A DNA stretch of 55,620 bases from Giesbergeria sp. (GCF_028686475.1 NZ_JAQUCA010000021.1:1-55620), one strand, 5' to 3'. Shown: positions 8,566 to 19,261, numbered from the stretch's first letter. Translations and numbers: made by a program. Notes: generated by a model from the sequence alone, not told the origin.

Positions 8566-9084
8566 TTACAAAGGCCGATTGGCATCACGGTCGGGCGGGC
8601 GCCGCTGGGGCAAGAGCAGCAACCAGCTGGCCAGCGGCCACAGCAGGGCTTCTAACAGCGGAGCCAGGGCCAATTCTGGCCCAGCAAAGCCACTGCCCGA
8701 AATGAAGCGCACCAACCACTGCAAGGCATGAACACCGGCAAACAAACCCAGCATTTGCGGCGCTTGTACCCAAGGTTTAAACCACAACAAGCGCCGATGG
8801 CCCCAGCTGGTGCCAAACATCAGGGCAGCATAGGCCAAGGCATGTTGGCCCAGCAAGGCCGACTCTTGCACATCCATGCACAGCCCCAGCATAAAGGCGA
8901 TGCCCATGCCAATGCGCTCGGGCTGGTGGATGCCCCAGAAGGCCAGCAAAATCAGCAAGATGTCGGGGGTCCAAAGTAGCTGCCCCAAGGGCAGCATGTT
9001 CAGCACCAAACCCAGCAACAAGGTGATGGCAATAAACACCGGGTTGACGGGCAGCAGCAGCTCCTGCCCACGGGGCATAATCAT
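8566..9084 (-). CDS. mreD: rod shape-determining protein MreD
   Basis: A 172-residue inner-membrane protein with about five hydrophobic segments and the MreD pattern LPLGQLLWTPDILLILLAFWGIHQPERIGMGIAFMLGLCMDV. It is part of the elongasome together with MreB, MreC, RodA and PBP2. Its ATG overlaps the mreC stop by one base, so translation is coupled. Confidence 0.92.
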   Translation of the reverse strand: MIMPRGQELLLPVNPVFIAITLLLGLVLNMLPLGQLLWTPDILLILLAFWGIHQPERIGMGIAFMLGLCMDVQESALLGQHALAYAALMFGTSWGHRRLLWFKPWVQAPQMLGLFAGVHALQWLVRFISGSGFAGPELALAPLLEALLWPLASWLLLLPQRRPPDRDANRPL

Positions 9085-10016
9085 CAGTGGGCTCCGGTGG
9101 CAGGGGCAGGGGCGGTATTGGCAGCGCCGCCAGCATCTGCGGGTGGGCGTGCTGGCAGGTTGTCCACCGGGGTAATCAGCATAATGTGGCGCGCTCCTTC
9201 AACCTTGGCCAAGGGCTTGCAATAAATGCGCGCAAAGGCGGAATCGGCACGGCGCTCGACGCGCACCACCTGGGCCACGGGCAAGCCTGCCGGATAGACA
9301 CCATCCAAACCGCTGGTCGAGAGCATATCGCCCTCTTGCACATCGGCATTGGCGGCGACAAAGCGCAGTTCTAAGCCACCGCCGTGGCTGGCGACCGGGT
9401 CACCATAGGCGACACCGCGCGCGCCCGTGCGGGTATTGAGTACCGGTATGGCTTGCTCGCGGTCCACCAACAGCGTCACTTCACTGACAAACGGATACAC
9501 CCGTGTGACTTGGCCAAACACCCCGGCCTCATCGACCGCCGGTGAACCCGGCGCTACGCCCTGCACCAAACCCCGATCGACCACCACGCGGCGCGTATAG
9601 GGGTCAGTGGTGTCGTACAAAATCTGCGCCGCATGGGCTTGTGGTTCTAGGCGGGCTTGTAAATCGAGCAGTTTACGCAGGCGCTCGTTTTCTTGCAGCA
9701 ATTCTTGTGCTTGGTTGGCGCGCACCGACAGGCGCACCAATTCTTGGCGCGCGGCATCTGCGGCGGTTTGGGCCTGCTCTAGGGTATCAAAATAACCTTC
9801 GCCCTGGCTGGCCCATTGCTTGGGCTGCAATAGCAGCCACTGTATCGGGTACAGCACGGCGGCCACCGATTGGCGTAGCGGGTCGGTCATGCGCCAGCGC
9901 GCATCAGCCACCATCAGAAACAAGGCCAAAGCGCTGTAAAGAATAATCTGCGAAAGGGCCGATGGGCCCTGCCGCATGAAAGAAGGTGTGCGGCGATCCA
10001 AGGTGCCAAGGGGCAT
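9084..10016 (-). CDS. mreC: rod shape-determining protein MreC
   Basis: A 310-residue bitopic protein: short cytoplasmic tail, one membrane helix (about residues 22-40), a coiled coil (YFDTLEQAQTAADAARQEL ... LQENERLRKLLDL), then two beta-barrel domains including PVVDRG-like and MLSTSGLDGVYPAGLPVAQV segments. It ends in a low-complexity Pro/Ala tail. MreC polymerises in the periplasm and activates PBP2. It is separated from mreB by 121 nt that contain a hairpin, and overlaps mreD by one base. Confidence 0.93.
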   Translation of the reverse strand: MPLGTLDRRTPSFMRQGPSALSQIILYSALALFLMVADARWRMTDPLRQSVAAVLYPIQWLLLQPKQWASQGEGYFDTLEQAQTAADAARQELVRLSVRANQAQELLQENERLRKLLDLQARLEPQAHAAQILYDTTDPYTRRVVVDRGLVQGVAPGSPAVDEAGVFGQVTRVYPFVSEVTLLVDREQAIPVLNTRTGARGVAYGDPVASHGGGLELRFVAANADVQEGDMLSTSGLDGVYPAGLPVAQVVRVERRADSAFARIYCKPLAKVEGARHIMLITPVDNLPARPPADAGGAANTAPAPATGAH

Positions 10017-10114
10017 GGGAACATCCGTTGTTCAGGGGCCACACTGGCTTGCACGCACCGGTGCAGGCAACAAAGCGGCCAAGGCAGTGGCCATGATGCT
10101 AACGCAAAGGGCTT

Positions 10115-10131
10115 GGCCTGCAAGGCAGGCC
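10115..10131 (-). promoter_or_regulatory. hairpin between mreB and mreC (possible attenuator)
   Basis: GGCCTGC-AAG-GCAGGCC is a perfect 7-bp stem just 6 nt after the mreB stop codon. The minus-strand sequence beyond it (AAGCCCTTTGCG) lacks a proper U-run. It is therefore a weak terminator at best, and could lower expression of mreC relative to the abundant MreB or stabilise the mreB message. Confidence 0.4.
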
Positions 10132-10137
10132 AGGCTT

Positions 10138-11181
<1,044 letters not shown>

Positions 11182-11399
11182 TCAAAAATCCTCTCGGGCA
11201 CGGCAGGCGCTTCGGCCTACCGTCGCCGGCTGTTTACGGGGTGTATATGGGGTCTAAAGTGGCTCTTTTTTGCACAATGACCGATGATGGGCAGGGTATC
11301 GCGGCAAAGGCGGGATAATACCGCATCCCCTGTAAATAGCTTGTGAAGCCCTTAAAAGCAAGTACAGGTTTACCTTTGGTTTCTGATTACGTTCTCGCT

Positions 11400-11699
11400 A
11401 TGGCACTGACCCCCCAGGACATCAGCCGCATCGCCCATCTGGCCCGGCTAGAACTTAGCCCGCAAGAAGGCGAGCGTATGCTCACCCGGCTTAACGGCTT
11501 TTTTGACATTGTGGAGCAAATGCGCGCCGTCGATACCACCGGCATGGAGCCGCTGGCGCATCCCGTCGCTATGGTGCAAGACATCACCCTGCGCCTGCGC
11601 GACGATGTAGTCTCGGAAAGCAACCAACGCGAGGCCAACCAGCGCAGCGCCCCAGCGGTAGAAAACGGCCTGTTTTTGGTGCCCAAAGTGATTGAGTAA
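11400..11699 (+). CDS. gatC: Asp/Glu-tRNA amidotransferase subunit GatC
   Basis: The small subunit (99 aa) of the amidotransferase that converts mischarged Glu-tRNA-Gln and Asp-tRNA-Asn to the correct species. [20 protein letters not shown] and the closing [10 protein letters not shown] are family hallmarks. GatC wraps around GatA and stabilises the complex. The frame is open further upstream to a GTG at 11343, but ATG 11400 gives the normal length. Six bases separate it from gatA. No strong ribosome binding site is visible. Confidence 0.93.
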   Translation: MALTPQDISRIAHLARLELSPQEGERMLTRLNGFFDIVEQMRAVDTTGMEPLAHPVAMVQDITLRLRDDVVSESNQREANQRSAPAVENGLFLVPKVIE

Positions 11700-11705
11700 G
11701 CACGC

Positions 11706-13205
11706 ATGACCACCTCCCACCTCCCCCTGCACGATCTGAGCGTCACGGCACTGGCCGCCCAACTGCGCCAACGCCACGTTAGCGCCACCGAAGTGGCCCA
11801 GCATTTTCTGGCCCGTAGCCACGCCCACCAGCATTTGGGTGCCTATGTCGCCCTGAACGAAGAAGCCACCTTGGCCCAAGCCCGCGCTGCTGATGCGCGC
11901 TTGGCCGCTGGCAGCGCTGGCCCCTTAGAGGGTGTGCCCCTCGCGCACAAAGATATTTTTGTCACGCGCGACTTCCCTACCACCGCTGGCTCCAAAATGC
12001 TGGTGGGCTACCAGTCACCCTTTGATGCCACCGTGGTCAGCCGTTTGGCGCAAGCTGGGGCCGTGACGCTGGGCAAGCTCAATTGCGATGAGTTTGCAAT
12101 GGGTTCGGCCAACGAGAACTCTGCCGTGGCCCCGGTAGGCTTTAACGCCCCCGCTCCAGTACGCAACCCTTGGGACACCACGCGCGTGCCCGGCGGCTCC
12201 TCGGGCGGTAGTGCCGTGGCGGTAGCCGCACGCTTGGCTCCGGCTGTGACCGGCACCGACACCGGCGGCTCGATTCGCCAACCAGCCTCGTTTTGTGGCA
12301 TTACCGGCATCAAACCTACCTATGGCCGCGCCAGCCGTTACGGCATGATTGCCTACGCCTCCAGCCTAGACCAAGCTGGGCCAATGGCGCGCAGCGCCGA
12401 AGACTGCGCCCTGCTGCTCTCGGCCATGTGTGGCCCGGACCCCGACCGCGATTCCACCAGCTTGGATGTGCCCGCCGAAGACTTTAGCGCCCGCCTGAAC
12501 GACAATTTGCAGGGCCTGCGGATTGGTGTCCCTAAAGAATTCTTTGGCGAGGGCTTGGCCGCTGATGTACGTGCTGCTGTGGATGCGGCACTCAAGGAAT
12601 ACGAAAAACTGGGGGCCAAACTGGTGCCCATCAGTCTGCCGCGCACCGAGTTGTCGATTCCGGTGTATTACATCATTGCCCCAGCTGAGGCCAGCTCCAA
12701 TTTAAGCCGCTTTGATGGTGTGAAGTTTGGCCACCGCGCACCAAACTTCACTGACTTGGAAGACATGTACAAAAAGACCCGCGCCGAAGGCTTTGGCGAT
12801 GAGGTCAAGCGCCGCATCATGACCGGGGCTTATGTACTTAGCCACGGTTATTACGATGCCTATTATTTGCAGGCACAAAAAATCCGCCGCATGATTGCCG
12901 ACGACTTCCAGCAAGCGTTCCAGCAGTGCGACCTGATTGCCGGGCCGGTAGCTCCCACAGTGGCTTGGAAGCTGGGCGAACACAGCAGCGACCCGCTGGC
13001 CGATTATCTGGCCGATATTTTTACCCTACCCGCCTCCTTGGCCGGTTTGCCCGGTATGAGCGTACCCGTAGGCTTTGGCGACAGCCAAATGCCGGTGGGC
13101 CTGCAACTGATTGGCAACTACTTCCAAGAGGCACGCCTGCTCAACGCAGCGCACCGCCTGCAACAAGCCACTGATTTCCATCTGCGCCAGCCCGAGGGTT
13201 TCTGA
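11706..13205 (+). CDS. gatA: Asp/Glu-tRNA amidotransferase subunit GatA
   Basis: The 499-residue amidase subunit that releases ammonia from glutamine. The Lys-Ser-cisSer triad of the amidase signature family is visible: Lys in LAHKDIF, the [13 protein letters not shown] loop, and the nucleophile in [13 protein letters not shown]. Full length for the family, middle gene of gatCAB. The gatB frame opens two nt after its stop. Confidence 0.97.
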   Translation: MTTSHLPLHDLSVTALAAQLRQRHVSATEVAQHFLARSHAHQHLGAYVALNEEATLAQARAADARLAAGSAGPLEGVPLAHKDIFVTRDFPTTAGSKMLVGYQSPFDATVVSRLAQAGAVTLGKLNCDEFAMGSANENSAVAPVGFNAPAPVRNPWDTTRVPGGSSGGSAVAVAARLAPAVTGTDTGGSIRQPASFCGITGIKPTYGRASRYGMIAYASSLDQAGPMARSAEDCALLLSAMCGPDPDRDSTSLDVPAEDFSARLNDNLQGLRIGVPKEFFGEGLAADVRAAVDAALKEYEKLGAKLVPISLPRTELSIPVYYIIAPAEASSNLSRFDGVKFGHRAPNFTDLEDMYKKTRAEGFGDEVKRRIMTGAYVLSHGYYDAYYLQAQKIRRMIADDFQQAFQQCDLIAGPVAPTVAWKLGEHSSDPLADYLADIFTLPASLAGLPGMSVPVGFGDSQMPVGLQLIGNYFQEARLLNAAHRLQQATDFHLRQPEGF

Positions 13206-13207
13206 CC

Positions 13208-14653
13208 GTGACTGCCAAACTCATCCAAGGCTACGAAGTCGTGATTGGCTTCGAGACCCATGCCCAACTTGCCACCCAGAGCAAGATTTTCAGCCGCGCC
13301 AGCACCGCCTTTGGTGCCGAAGCCAACACCCAAGCCTGCGCCGTCGATTTGGCCTTGCCCGGCACCCTGCCGGTCATGAACCGCAAGGCCGTGGAATGCG
13401 CCATCGAGCTGGGCTTGGCACTAGGCTCCACCATTGCGCCGCGCAGCATTTTTGCGCGCAAAAATTACTTCTACCCTGACTTGCCCAAGGGCTACCAAAT
13501 CAGCCAGTTTGAGATTCCGGTAGTGCAAGGCGGTGAAGTGTCGTTCTTCTTGGGCGACGAGAAAAAAACCGTGCGCTTGGTACGCGCCCACCTCGAAGAA
13601 GACGCGGGCAAATCGCTGCACGAAGACTTTATCGGCCAGTCTGGCATTGACCTCAACCGCGCTGGCACGCCGCTGCTGGAAATCGTGACCGAACCCGATA
13701 TTCGCAGCACCGAAGAAGCCGTGGCCTACGCCAAAGAGCTGCACAAAATCGTGACGTGGATTGGCATTTGCGATGGCAATATGCAAGAAGGCTCGTTCCG
13801 CTGCGATGCCAATGTCTCGGTACGCAAGCCCGGTCAGCCGCTGGGCACGCGCCGCGAAATCAAAAACCTGAACTCGTTCAAGTTCATGCAGCAGGCCATC
13901 GATTACGAAATCCGCTGGCAAATTGAACAGATTGAAGACGGCCACGCCATCCAACAAGCCACGGTGTTGTTTGACCCCGACACGGGCGAAACCCGTGCCA
14001 TGCGTACCAAAGAAGATGCCGCCGATTACCGCTACTTCCCCGACCCCGATTTACCACCGCTGGTGATTGCGCCCGAATGGGTAGAGCAAGTGCGCGCCGA
14101 CATGGCCGAACTGCCGCGCGTGATGGCGGCGCGCTTTGTCGCGGCCTATGGTCTGCCCGAGTACGATGCCAGCACCCTGACACAAAGCCAAGGCATGGCG
14201 GCCTACTTTGAGGCTACCGCCCAAGCCTGTGGCCAGCCCAAACTGGCCTCCAACTGGGTGATGGGCGAAATCTCGCGCCGCCTGAATCTGGAAGAAATTG
14301 GCATCGACACCGCCAAAGTCAATAGCGCCCAATTGGCTACCTTGATTGGCCGCATCAGTGATGGCACCATCAGCAACAATGCCGCCAAACAGGTGTTTGA
14401 AGCCCTCTGGAGTGGCGAGGCCAGCGAGGTGGATGCCGTGATTGAGGCCAAGGGCCTCAAGCAGATGAATGACTCGGGCGCACTAGAAAAAATCATCGAC
14501 GAGGTGATTGCCGCCAACGCCGCCAATGTAGAGCAATACCGCGCTGGTAAAGACAAAGCCTTCAATGCTTTGGTCGGCCAAGTGATGAAGGCCAGCAAAG
14601 GCAAAGCCAATCCACAGCAGGTGAATGACTTGCTCAAGGCCAAGCTGGCCTGA
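13208..14653 (+). CDS. gatB: Asp/Glu-tRNA amidotransferase subunit GatB
   Basis: The 481-residue subunit that binds the mischarged tRNA and activates the carboxylate with ATP before amidation. [44 protein letters not shown] and the C-terminal YqeY-like tail domain ending [10 protein letters not shown] are all present. It starts at GTG 13208, two nt after the gatA stop. No gene follows on this strand until xth. Confidence 0.97.
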   Translation: MTAKLIQGYEVVIGFETHAQLATQSKIFSRASTAFGAEANTQACAVDLALPGTLPVMNRKAVECAIELGLALGSTIAPRSIFARKNYFYPDLPKGYQISQFEIPVVQGGEVSFFLGDEKKTVRLVRAHLEEDAGKSLHEDFIGQSGIDLNRAGTPLLEIVTEPDIRSTEEAVAYAKELHKIVTWIGICDGNMQEGSFRCDANVSVRKPGQPLGTRREIKNLNSFKFMQQAIDYEIRWQIEQIEDGHAIQQATVLFDPDTGETRAMRTKEDAADYRYFPDPDLPPLVIAPEWVEQVRADMAELPRVMAARFVAAYGLPEYDASTLTQSQGMAAYFEATAQACGQPKLASNWVMGEISRRLNLEEIGIDTAKVNSAQLATLIGRISDGTISNNAAKQVFEALWSGEASEVDAVIEAKGLKQMNDSGALEKIIDEVIAANAANVEQYRAGKDKAFNALVGQVMKASKGKANPQQVNDLLKAKLA

Positions 14654-14694
14654 TGTGGGCCTGCGCTCTGGCGTGGCTTGCCTGCGTCCCAGGA

Positions 14695-15480
14695 CTAGGG
14701 CGCAGCACTGACCGCTGGGGGCCGGGGTGTCATGTAAGGAGGAGGGGGGCTGCCAACTGCTGCCGCCCCCACGCCTGCCGATGAGGCCGACAAGGGTATC
14801 AGGGGGCCACGCTGCGCCAGCCACAGTTGGCGCAGTTGGGCCAACTCTATATCAAAACGCTGATGGACGCGGCGCTTTTCTCGGTCTTGGCTGGCAATAA
14901 AGCGCTGCTGCTCTAGCACATCGGCTTCGTTTTCGGCCATCATGCGGCGCAACGACATGGGGGCTTTGCTCGGCTCTTTGCGGTAAAACTCCATCTCCAA
15001 GTCCAACGCTTTGCGCTGCTCTTGCAGCTCGGCAATGCGTTTGACGGCTGCGGCAGTAACCAAATCAATTTGCGTTAAAGCCTCGGCCCGTTCGGCATCG
15101 TGGGCCATTTGGTTGGGATAGCGCGCCAGCAGAACGCGCTCGCGGCGGCGCTCTTCGGCCAGTTGGGTGCGTTCTTCTTGTTCTTTGCGCCGCTGGACTT
15201 CTAGCTGGGCGCGCTCTTGCTCAGTCAGGGTAGGGCCAATCACGCGGCGCACCGTGCCCAAGGGGCTTAGCTCGCGCTGTTCGCGGTCAATACATTGCGG
15301 AATGGGCCGGTCGGCGGTTAAACGCCGCCCTTGGGCATCAATGCAGCTGTAAATGCCCCCGCTATTGGGAACCGGGGCTTGTGCTTGCGCCCACGGTATG
15401 TAGCAGCCACTTCCGAGCATGGCCCATAACACTGCACGGCGCACAGCGCTGCCTGTAGGGAAGTGGGGGCCTAAGTTCAA
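14695..15480 (-). CDS. DUF4124-type exported coiled-coil protein
   Basis: A 261-residue predicted secreted protein. It has an N-terminal signal peptide (about residues 1-35, hydrophobic VLWAMLGSGCYIPWAQAQA), then a DUF4124-like segment (GGIYSCIDAQGRRLTADRPIPQCIDREQRELSPLG), a long charged coiled coil (about 90-210) and a Pro-rich tail. DUF4124 proteins are common and uncharacterised in Burkholderiales. I chose TTG 15480 because AAGGAG sits 7 nt before it and because it overlaps the pyrE stop (TTGA), implying coupled translation. The frame is open upstream into pyrE but has no better start. Confidence 0.8.
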   Translation of the reverse strand: MNLGPHFPTGSAVRRAVLWAMLGSGCYIPWAQAQAPVPNSGGIYSCIDAQGRRLTADRPIPQCIDREQRELSPLGTVRRVIGPTLTEQERAQLEVQRRKEQEERTQLAEERRRERVLLARYPNQMAHDAERAEALTQIDLVTAAAVKRIAELQEQRKALDLEMEFYRKEPSKAPMSLRRMMAENEADVLEQQRFIASQDREKRRVHQRFDIELAQLRQLWLAQRGPLIPLSASSAGVGAAAVGSPPPPYMTPRPPAVSAAP

Positions 15481-16184
15481 TCGTCTGCTCCTTGGTTGAC
15501 ACCATAGCGCTGGCGGTAGGCCAGCACGCGCTCGTGGTGGCTGGCCAATTCTGGCCCACCACCGGCTTGCAAGTATTGCAGCAAGTCGGCCAGCTGGGCA
15601 ATGGCGCAAACTTGCAAGCCCAGTTGCTGGCGCACATACTGTACGGCACTGTACGCTACATCCTGTCCATTCTCGGTGGCTTTTTCTTGGCGGTCTAGCG
15701 CAATAGCGACAGCATGGGGGCTGGCCCCTGCGGCTTGAATCAATGCAATCGACTCGCGCACCGCCGTACCCGCCGACATCACATCATCGACAATCAACAC
15801 CCGCCCACGCAAGGGTGCGCCCACCAGGGTGCCGCCTTCGCCGTGGTCTTTGGCTTCTTTGCGGTTGTAGGCAAATGGCACATTGCGCCCTTGGCGCGCC
15901 AGCTCCACGGCCACCGTGGCGGCTAAGGGGATGCCTTTGTAAGCGGGGCCAAACACCATATCGAACTCGATGCCGCTGGCCAAGATGGCCTTTGCATAAA
16001 ATTCGGCCAGGCGGCCCATTTTGGCCCCATCATCAAACAGCCCGGCATTGAAGAAATACGGACTGAGGCGCCCGGCCTTGGTCTTGAACTCGCCAAAGCG
16101 CAACACGCCCGACTGCACGGCAAAACCAACAAACTCTTGTGCCAAAAGGCCCTTGTTCTGCGCCGGGGCGCTACCAACTACCAT
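15477..16184 (-). CDS. pyrE: orotate phosphoribosyltransferase
   Basis: A 235-residue type I phosphoribosyltransferase that joins orotate to PRPP to make orotidine 5'-phosphate. The PRPP loop VLIVDDVMSAGTA and substrate regions GAYKGIP-like (FGPAYKGIPLA) and FAYNRKEAKDHGEGG are present. ATG 16184 follows AAGGAA by 6 nt. Longer readings would run into the divergent xth gene. It forms a two-gene unit with the DUF4124 gene. The next pyrimidine enzyme, pyrF, is encoded 15 kb away at 30781. Confidence 0.95.
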   Translation of the reverse strand: MVVGSAPAQNKGLLAQEFVGFAVQSGVLRFGEFKTKAGRLSPYFFNAGLFDDGAKMGRLAEFYAKAILASGIEFDMVFGPAYKGIPLAATVAVELARQGRNVPFAYNRKEAKDHGEGGTLVGAPLRGRVLIVDDVMSAGTAVRESIALIQAAGASPHAVAIALDRQEKATENGQDVAYSAVQYVRQQLGLQVCAIAQLADLLQYLQAGGGPELASHHERVLAYRQRYGVNQGADD

Positions 16185-16185
16185 G

Positions 16186-16195
16186 AGGAATTCCT
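16186..16195. promoter_or_regulatory. palindromic Shine-Dalgarno shared by pyrE and xth
   Basis: AGGAATTCCT is its own reverse complement. On the minus strand its AGGAA lies 6 nt before the pyrE ATG (16184-16182). On the plus strand its AGGAA lies 4 nt before the xth TTG (16195-16197). The two genes therefore start back to back with no intergenic space, and each promoter must lie inside the other gene. Confidence 0.6.
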
Positions 16196-16989
16196 TGTTC
16201 AAATTAACCAGCCTCAATCTCAATGGCCTGCGTTCGGCCACCCGCAAGGGCCTAGAAGCTTGGATGGAGTCACTGCGCGCTGATTGTATTTGCGTGCAAG
16301 AAATCAAGGCGCAAGCCGCTGATGTCCAAGGCCAGCTCGATACTTTGGCAGGAATGCAGGGCTATTTTCACTATGCCGAGAAAAAAGGCTACTCTGGCGT
16401 AGGCATTTATACCCGGCACCAACCCAGCGAGGTCCGCATCGGCTACGGTGACGCAGAGTTTGATGCCGAGGGCCGCTGCATTGAACTGCGCTTTGATACG
16501 CCCACGCGCAAGCTCTCGATTTTGAGCGTCTATTTTCCCAGTGGCTCCAGCAGCGAGGAGCGCCAACAAGCCAAGTTCCGCTTTTTGGCCAGCTTTCATC
16601 CCCATTTGCTGCGCTTGCGCGCCGAGCGCGACTTTATTTTGTGCGGTGATGTGAACATCGCCCACCAAGAAATAGACCTGAAGAACTGGAAAGGCAACCT
16701 GAAGAACAGCGGCTTCCTGCCCGAAGAACGCACTTGGATGAGCCAGCTGCTAGAGCGCGATGGACTGGTGGATGTCTATCGCCGTCTGCACCCCGACAGC
16801 ACCGCCGAAGCCTATACTTGGTGGAGCAACCGAGGGCAAGCTTGGGCCAACAATGTCGGTTGGCGCATTGACTACCAGCTGGCCACGCCCGCACTGGCCG
16901 CACTGGCACAAAGCAGCAGCGTTTACAAGGCACAGCGTTTTAGCGACCATGCGCCGCTCACGGTGGAGTATGGCTTTGGCTTGGGTTGA
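16195..16989 (+). CDS. xth: exonuclease III-family AP endonuclease
   Basis: A 264-residue exodeoxyribonuclease III family protein for base-excision repair. The catalytic Glu is in CVQEIKAQ, the Asp/Asn pair in CGDVNIAHQEID, and the final His in SDHAPLTVEYGFG. I prefer TTG 16195 (FKLTSLNLNGLRS), which has AGGAA upstream and matches the usual family start. ATG 16183 would add four residues, has no ribosome binding site, and shares the bases CATG with the opposing pyrE start codon. A strong terminator follows at 17048. Confidence 0.92.
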   Translation: MFKLTSLNLNGLRSATRKGLEAWMESLRADCICVQEIKAQAADVQGQLDTLAGMQGYFHYAEKKGYSGVGIYTRHQPSEVRIGYGDAEFDAEGRCIELRFDTPTRKLSILSVYFPSGSSSEERQQAKFRFLASFHPHLLRLRAERDFILCGDVNIAHQEIDLKNWKGNLKNSGFLPEERTWMSQLLERDGLVDVYRRLHPDSTAEAYTWWSNRGQAWANNVGWRIDYQLATPALAALAQSSSVYKAQRFSDHAPLTVEYGFGLG

Positions 16990-17047
16990 ACTCCTTGCGA
17001 GCGCATTCCCCACCCTAGCCGCTAGGCAGGGTGCGGGTCAAGCGAGC

Positions 17048-17070
17048 GGCACTTGCAAAGTGCCTTTTTT
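17048..17070 (+). terminator. rho-independent terminator after xth
   Basis: GGCACTT-GCA-AAGTGCC followed by six T residues. It is located 59 nt after the xth stop and 26 nt before the tnpB start. A separate hairpin just upstream (CACCC...GGGTG, 17011-17033) may belong to the left end of the IS element. Confidence 0.8.
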
Positions 17071-17095
17071 GCTGGATAAGGAATAAAATTCTCCG

Positions 17096-18433
17096 ATGCA
17101 AATTGGCAACCGTTTTCGTTGTTACCCCACCCCAGCACAAGAAAAAGTGCTGTTGCAGTGGATAGGTTGCCAGCGCTTTATTTATAACGCCAAGGTGCAA
17201 GAAGACCGCTATTTTCGCACCTTTGCCCGCAAGTCACTCGACCATGCTGGGTAGTTTGCCGCCATAGACCAACAATACAGCCAGTTCAAGCACCCAGAAC
17301 TGACCCCGTGGCTCTCGGAGGTGCCTAGCCAGCTGTTACGCAATGGTGCCGCCAAGTGGATGCAGGCTTACAGCCGTTTCTTTGCCGGTTTAGCTGGCCG
17401 CCCTACCATCCAGACTAGGCATGGTAAACAATCGATGTGGCTTACGCGCGAATTGTTTTCCTTTGAGCCTATCAAAGATGAGACCGGAAAAGTCACGCAC
17501 CACCTGCTGCACCTTGGCACCAAAAAGCATCCCCTGGGCTGCTTGGCTTTTACAGCCCACCGTGATTATTTACCCCCAGCTTCCATCCATTTGAGCATCC
17601 ATGCCGGGCGCTGGCATGTGTCTTTCAACTATGATGATGGCATCGCCGAACCCAGCGCTGAAGAAACCACCCAATGGCTATGCAGCTTCAGCGCCGCTGA
17701 ACTGAGCAGCGTCACACTGGGTTTGGACAGAGGTGTCCAGATTCCATTGGCGGCCAGCGCCAGCGACAGGCAAAATTTTGATTTCCGGGCAATAGAAAAA
17801 AAGCGTTTAACCCGGCAAGAAAAACACAAAAAGCGCTGGCAACGCCGCCAAGCACGAAGAATGCAGGGTTCAAGGCGTTGGAAAAAAGCCAAGCAGCGTG
17901 TAGCCCAATGCCAGCAATACGCAGCTAACCTGCGCCGCGATTTTTGCCATCAAACCAGCCATGCCTTGGTAGCAGACCCTGCTTACAAGCTGTATGTATT
18001 GGAGGCGCTCAAAGTCAAAAACATGACCACCAGTGCCAAAGGCGATACCGAGAAACCGGGCAAAAACGTCCAGCAAAAAGCCGGACTCAACCGCGCCATC
18101 TTGGCTTCAGGCTGGGGGCAAATCAAGGTTTACACACAATACAAAGCCCTGCGCGCAGGCAAACTGTGCATCGAAGTGCCCGCACATTATTCTTCGCAGG
18201 AGTGCAGCCATTGTGGCTTCACTCATCCAGACAACCGGCGCTCTCAAGCCGCGTTTGTTTGCCAAAGCTGCCACTACACCGACAACGCCGACACCAACGC
18301 CGCCAAGGTACTGGTCAAACGCGGGGTAGCCCTGATGCTGGGCGAGGGTGTAGCCAAGAAGAAAGTCAAGCGGGCAAGGATAAAACAACAAAAGGTAGGG
18401 GCGGAATGCTCCAAACCGGCTGGGGCAACCTAG
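17096..18433 (+). pseudogene. tnpB: TnpB RNA-guided endonuclease, interrupted by one amber codon
   Basis: Read through from ATG 17096 the frame encodes 445 residues with a single stop, TAG at 17252-17254 (codon 53, between DHAG and FAAIDQQY), where a CAG Gln is probable. Everything else of TnpB is present: an N-terminal MQIGNRFRCYPTPAQE, RuvC Asp in LGLDRGV, RuvC Glu in VLEALKVKNM, a zinc ribbon CSHCGFTH...FVCQSC, and the last RuvC Asp in NADTNAA. A GTG at 17321 could restart translation but would omit part of the wedge domain. This is a recent lesion, not old decay. Confidence 0.85.
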
Positions 18434-18545
18434 CCTACGCTCGTAGAGACATGGGTAAATCGTCAAGCTGGCAACATCTTGGCGTACCGGTCGGTGAAGC
18501 GAGAAACCCCAGCTACAACGCTTTGCGTTTAGCTGTGGGAGATTT
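18400..18545 (+). ncRNA. probable omega RNA (TnpB guide RNA scaffold)
   Basis: In IS605-group elements the 3' end of tnpB and the element right end are transcribed as a scaffold RNA whose 3' flank is the guide. Here the region after the stop has GGTCGGTGAAGCGAGAAAC and then a hairpin CCCCAGCTA ... TAGCTGTGGG at 18507-18539, a layout typical of such right ends. The guide would begin near 18546. The 5' limit is a guess. Confidence 0.5.
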
Positions 18546-18580
18546 CATTCGTTGGGACTTATTTTTGTGCCATGAGATGC

Positions 18581-18595
18581 TGACCCCGATTTTTC
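18581..18595 (+). repeat. left copy of 15-bp repeat bounding a small island
   Basis: TGACCCCGATTTTTC differs at two positions from the 15-bp unit found twice in tandem at 20336-20365. The two sites enclose three accessory ORFs. Confidence 0.45.
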
Positions 18596-18622
18596 CGCAC
18601 AGAGGCGGGGGCTTGCGCGTAG

Positions 18623-18907
18623 GTGGGTCTAGCCATTAGACTTGGGGGGTCCCGCAAAAAAAGCGGGATACGGGTCGGAAGCCCGGTTTCAAACGGCGCA
18701 GTAGTCGCCCCTGTTCCTAGGGAACGCGACTTTTTGGTTTCTCATGCTGCGCGCATGGCCCCTGCTATGGTGGGCTGTGTGGGGACGCTCCTGAGGGCGT
18801 GCCGGTTCCGTTTGCCGGTCTTCCGACCTCACACGGTCTGCCACCTATTGCCGGAAGCGGTAGATGGCAGGTTGCATTATTTGTCCAAACGGAGCCATCA
18901 TGGCTGA
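18623..18907 (+). CDS. Ash-like/Icd-like phage-type ORF (uncertain)
   Basis: A 94-codon frame starting at GTG with a basic, Cys/His-containing sequence: KKSGIRVGSPVSNGAVVAPVPRERDFLVSHAARMAPAMVG, then CRFRLPVFRPHTVCHLLPEAVDGRL. The middle and end parallel the product encoded at 41599-42093 in the tRNA-Thr island (VGCVG...RF...RPVFQPCTVCHHRLEAMAAGL). Both recall the Ash/Icd-like proteins of P4-type elements. It overlaps the next gene by 8 nt. Start and coding status are unsure; the conserved sequence may act as DNA or RNA. Confidence 0.4.
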   Translation: MGLAIRLGGSRKKSGIRVGSPVSNGAVVAPVPRERDFLVSHAARMAPAMVGCVGTLLRACRFRLPVFRPHTVCHLLPEAVDGRLHYLSKRSHHG

Positions 18908-19142
18908 CACCTTCTCCCACACATCCACCGCGCCGCCCAGCGCGCAGGTGTTGCAACGCACTTTGCAGCAACTAGAAATTTTGCTGGCCGAGCCAGCACA
19001 CAGCCGCAATGGCACTTGGTGCCAACAACGCCAACGCGCTTTGCTGTGGCGCAACCGCCCATGTTTGCAATTGTTGGCCGGTTTTGCCGCCGATGGCAGC
19101 ACCGATTTGCTGTTTGCCGCCATGACGCAGCGCGCGCATTAA
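18900..19142 (+). CDS. small hypothetical protein
   Basis: An 80-residue protein (MADTFSHTSTAPPSAQVLQRTLQQLEILLAEP...) with one clear amphipathic helix (VLQRTLQQLEILLAE) and a hydrophobic second half (LLWRNRPCLQLLAGFA). The start ATG 18900 is supported by GGAG five nt upstream, although the frame opens earlier at 18864. It sits between the Ash-like ORF and the HTH protein in what looks like one transcript. No family recognised. Confidence 0.5.
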   Translation: MADTFSHTSTAPPSAQVLQRTLQQLEILLAEPAHSRNGTWCQQRQRALLWRNRPCLQLLAGFAADGSTDLLFAAMTQRAH

Positions 19143-19261
19143 GTCGCCGCGCACCCGCGTTTTTTTCTTCTTCTTGCGCTTTGTTTTGACGACTGCCTGC
19201 TAAGGCGGCCAGCGTCTGCGCGCCTGTGTGTTGTGTTTTCTCTGTGCGGAGAGGTTTTGCC

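Larger units (their letters stand above)
17011..18545 (+). mobile_element. IS200/IS605-type (IS1341-like) element carrying tnpB only
   Basis: A tnpB gene without a tnpA partner, flanked on the left by a small hairpin (17011-17033) and on the right by the structured end typical of these elements (hairpin 18507-18539). Elements of this type have no terminal inverted repeats, and their ends are subterminal hairpins, so the limits given are approximate. Lack of tnpA means it can move only if a transposase is supplied in trans. Confidence 0.6.
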
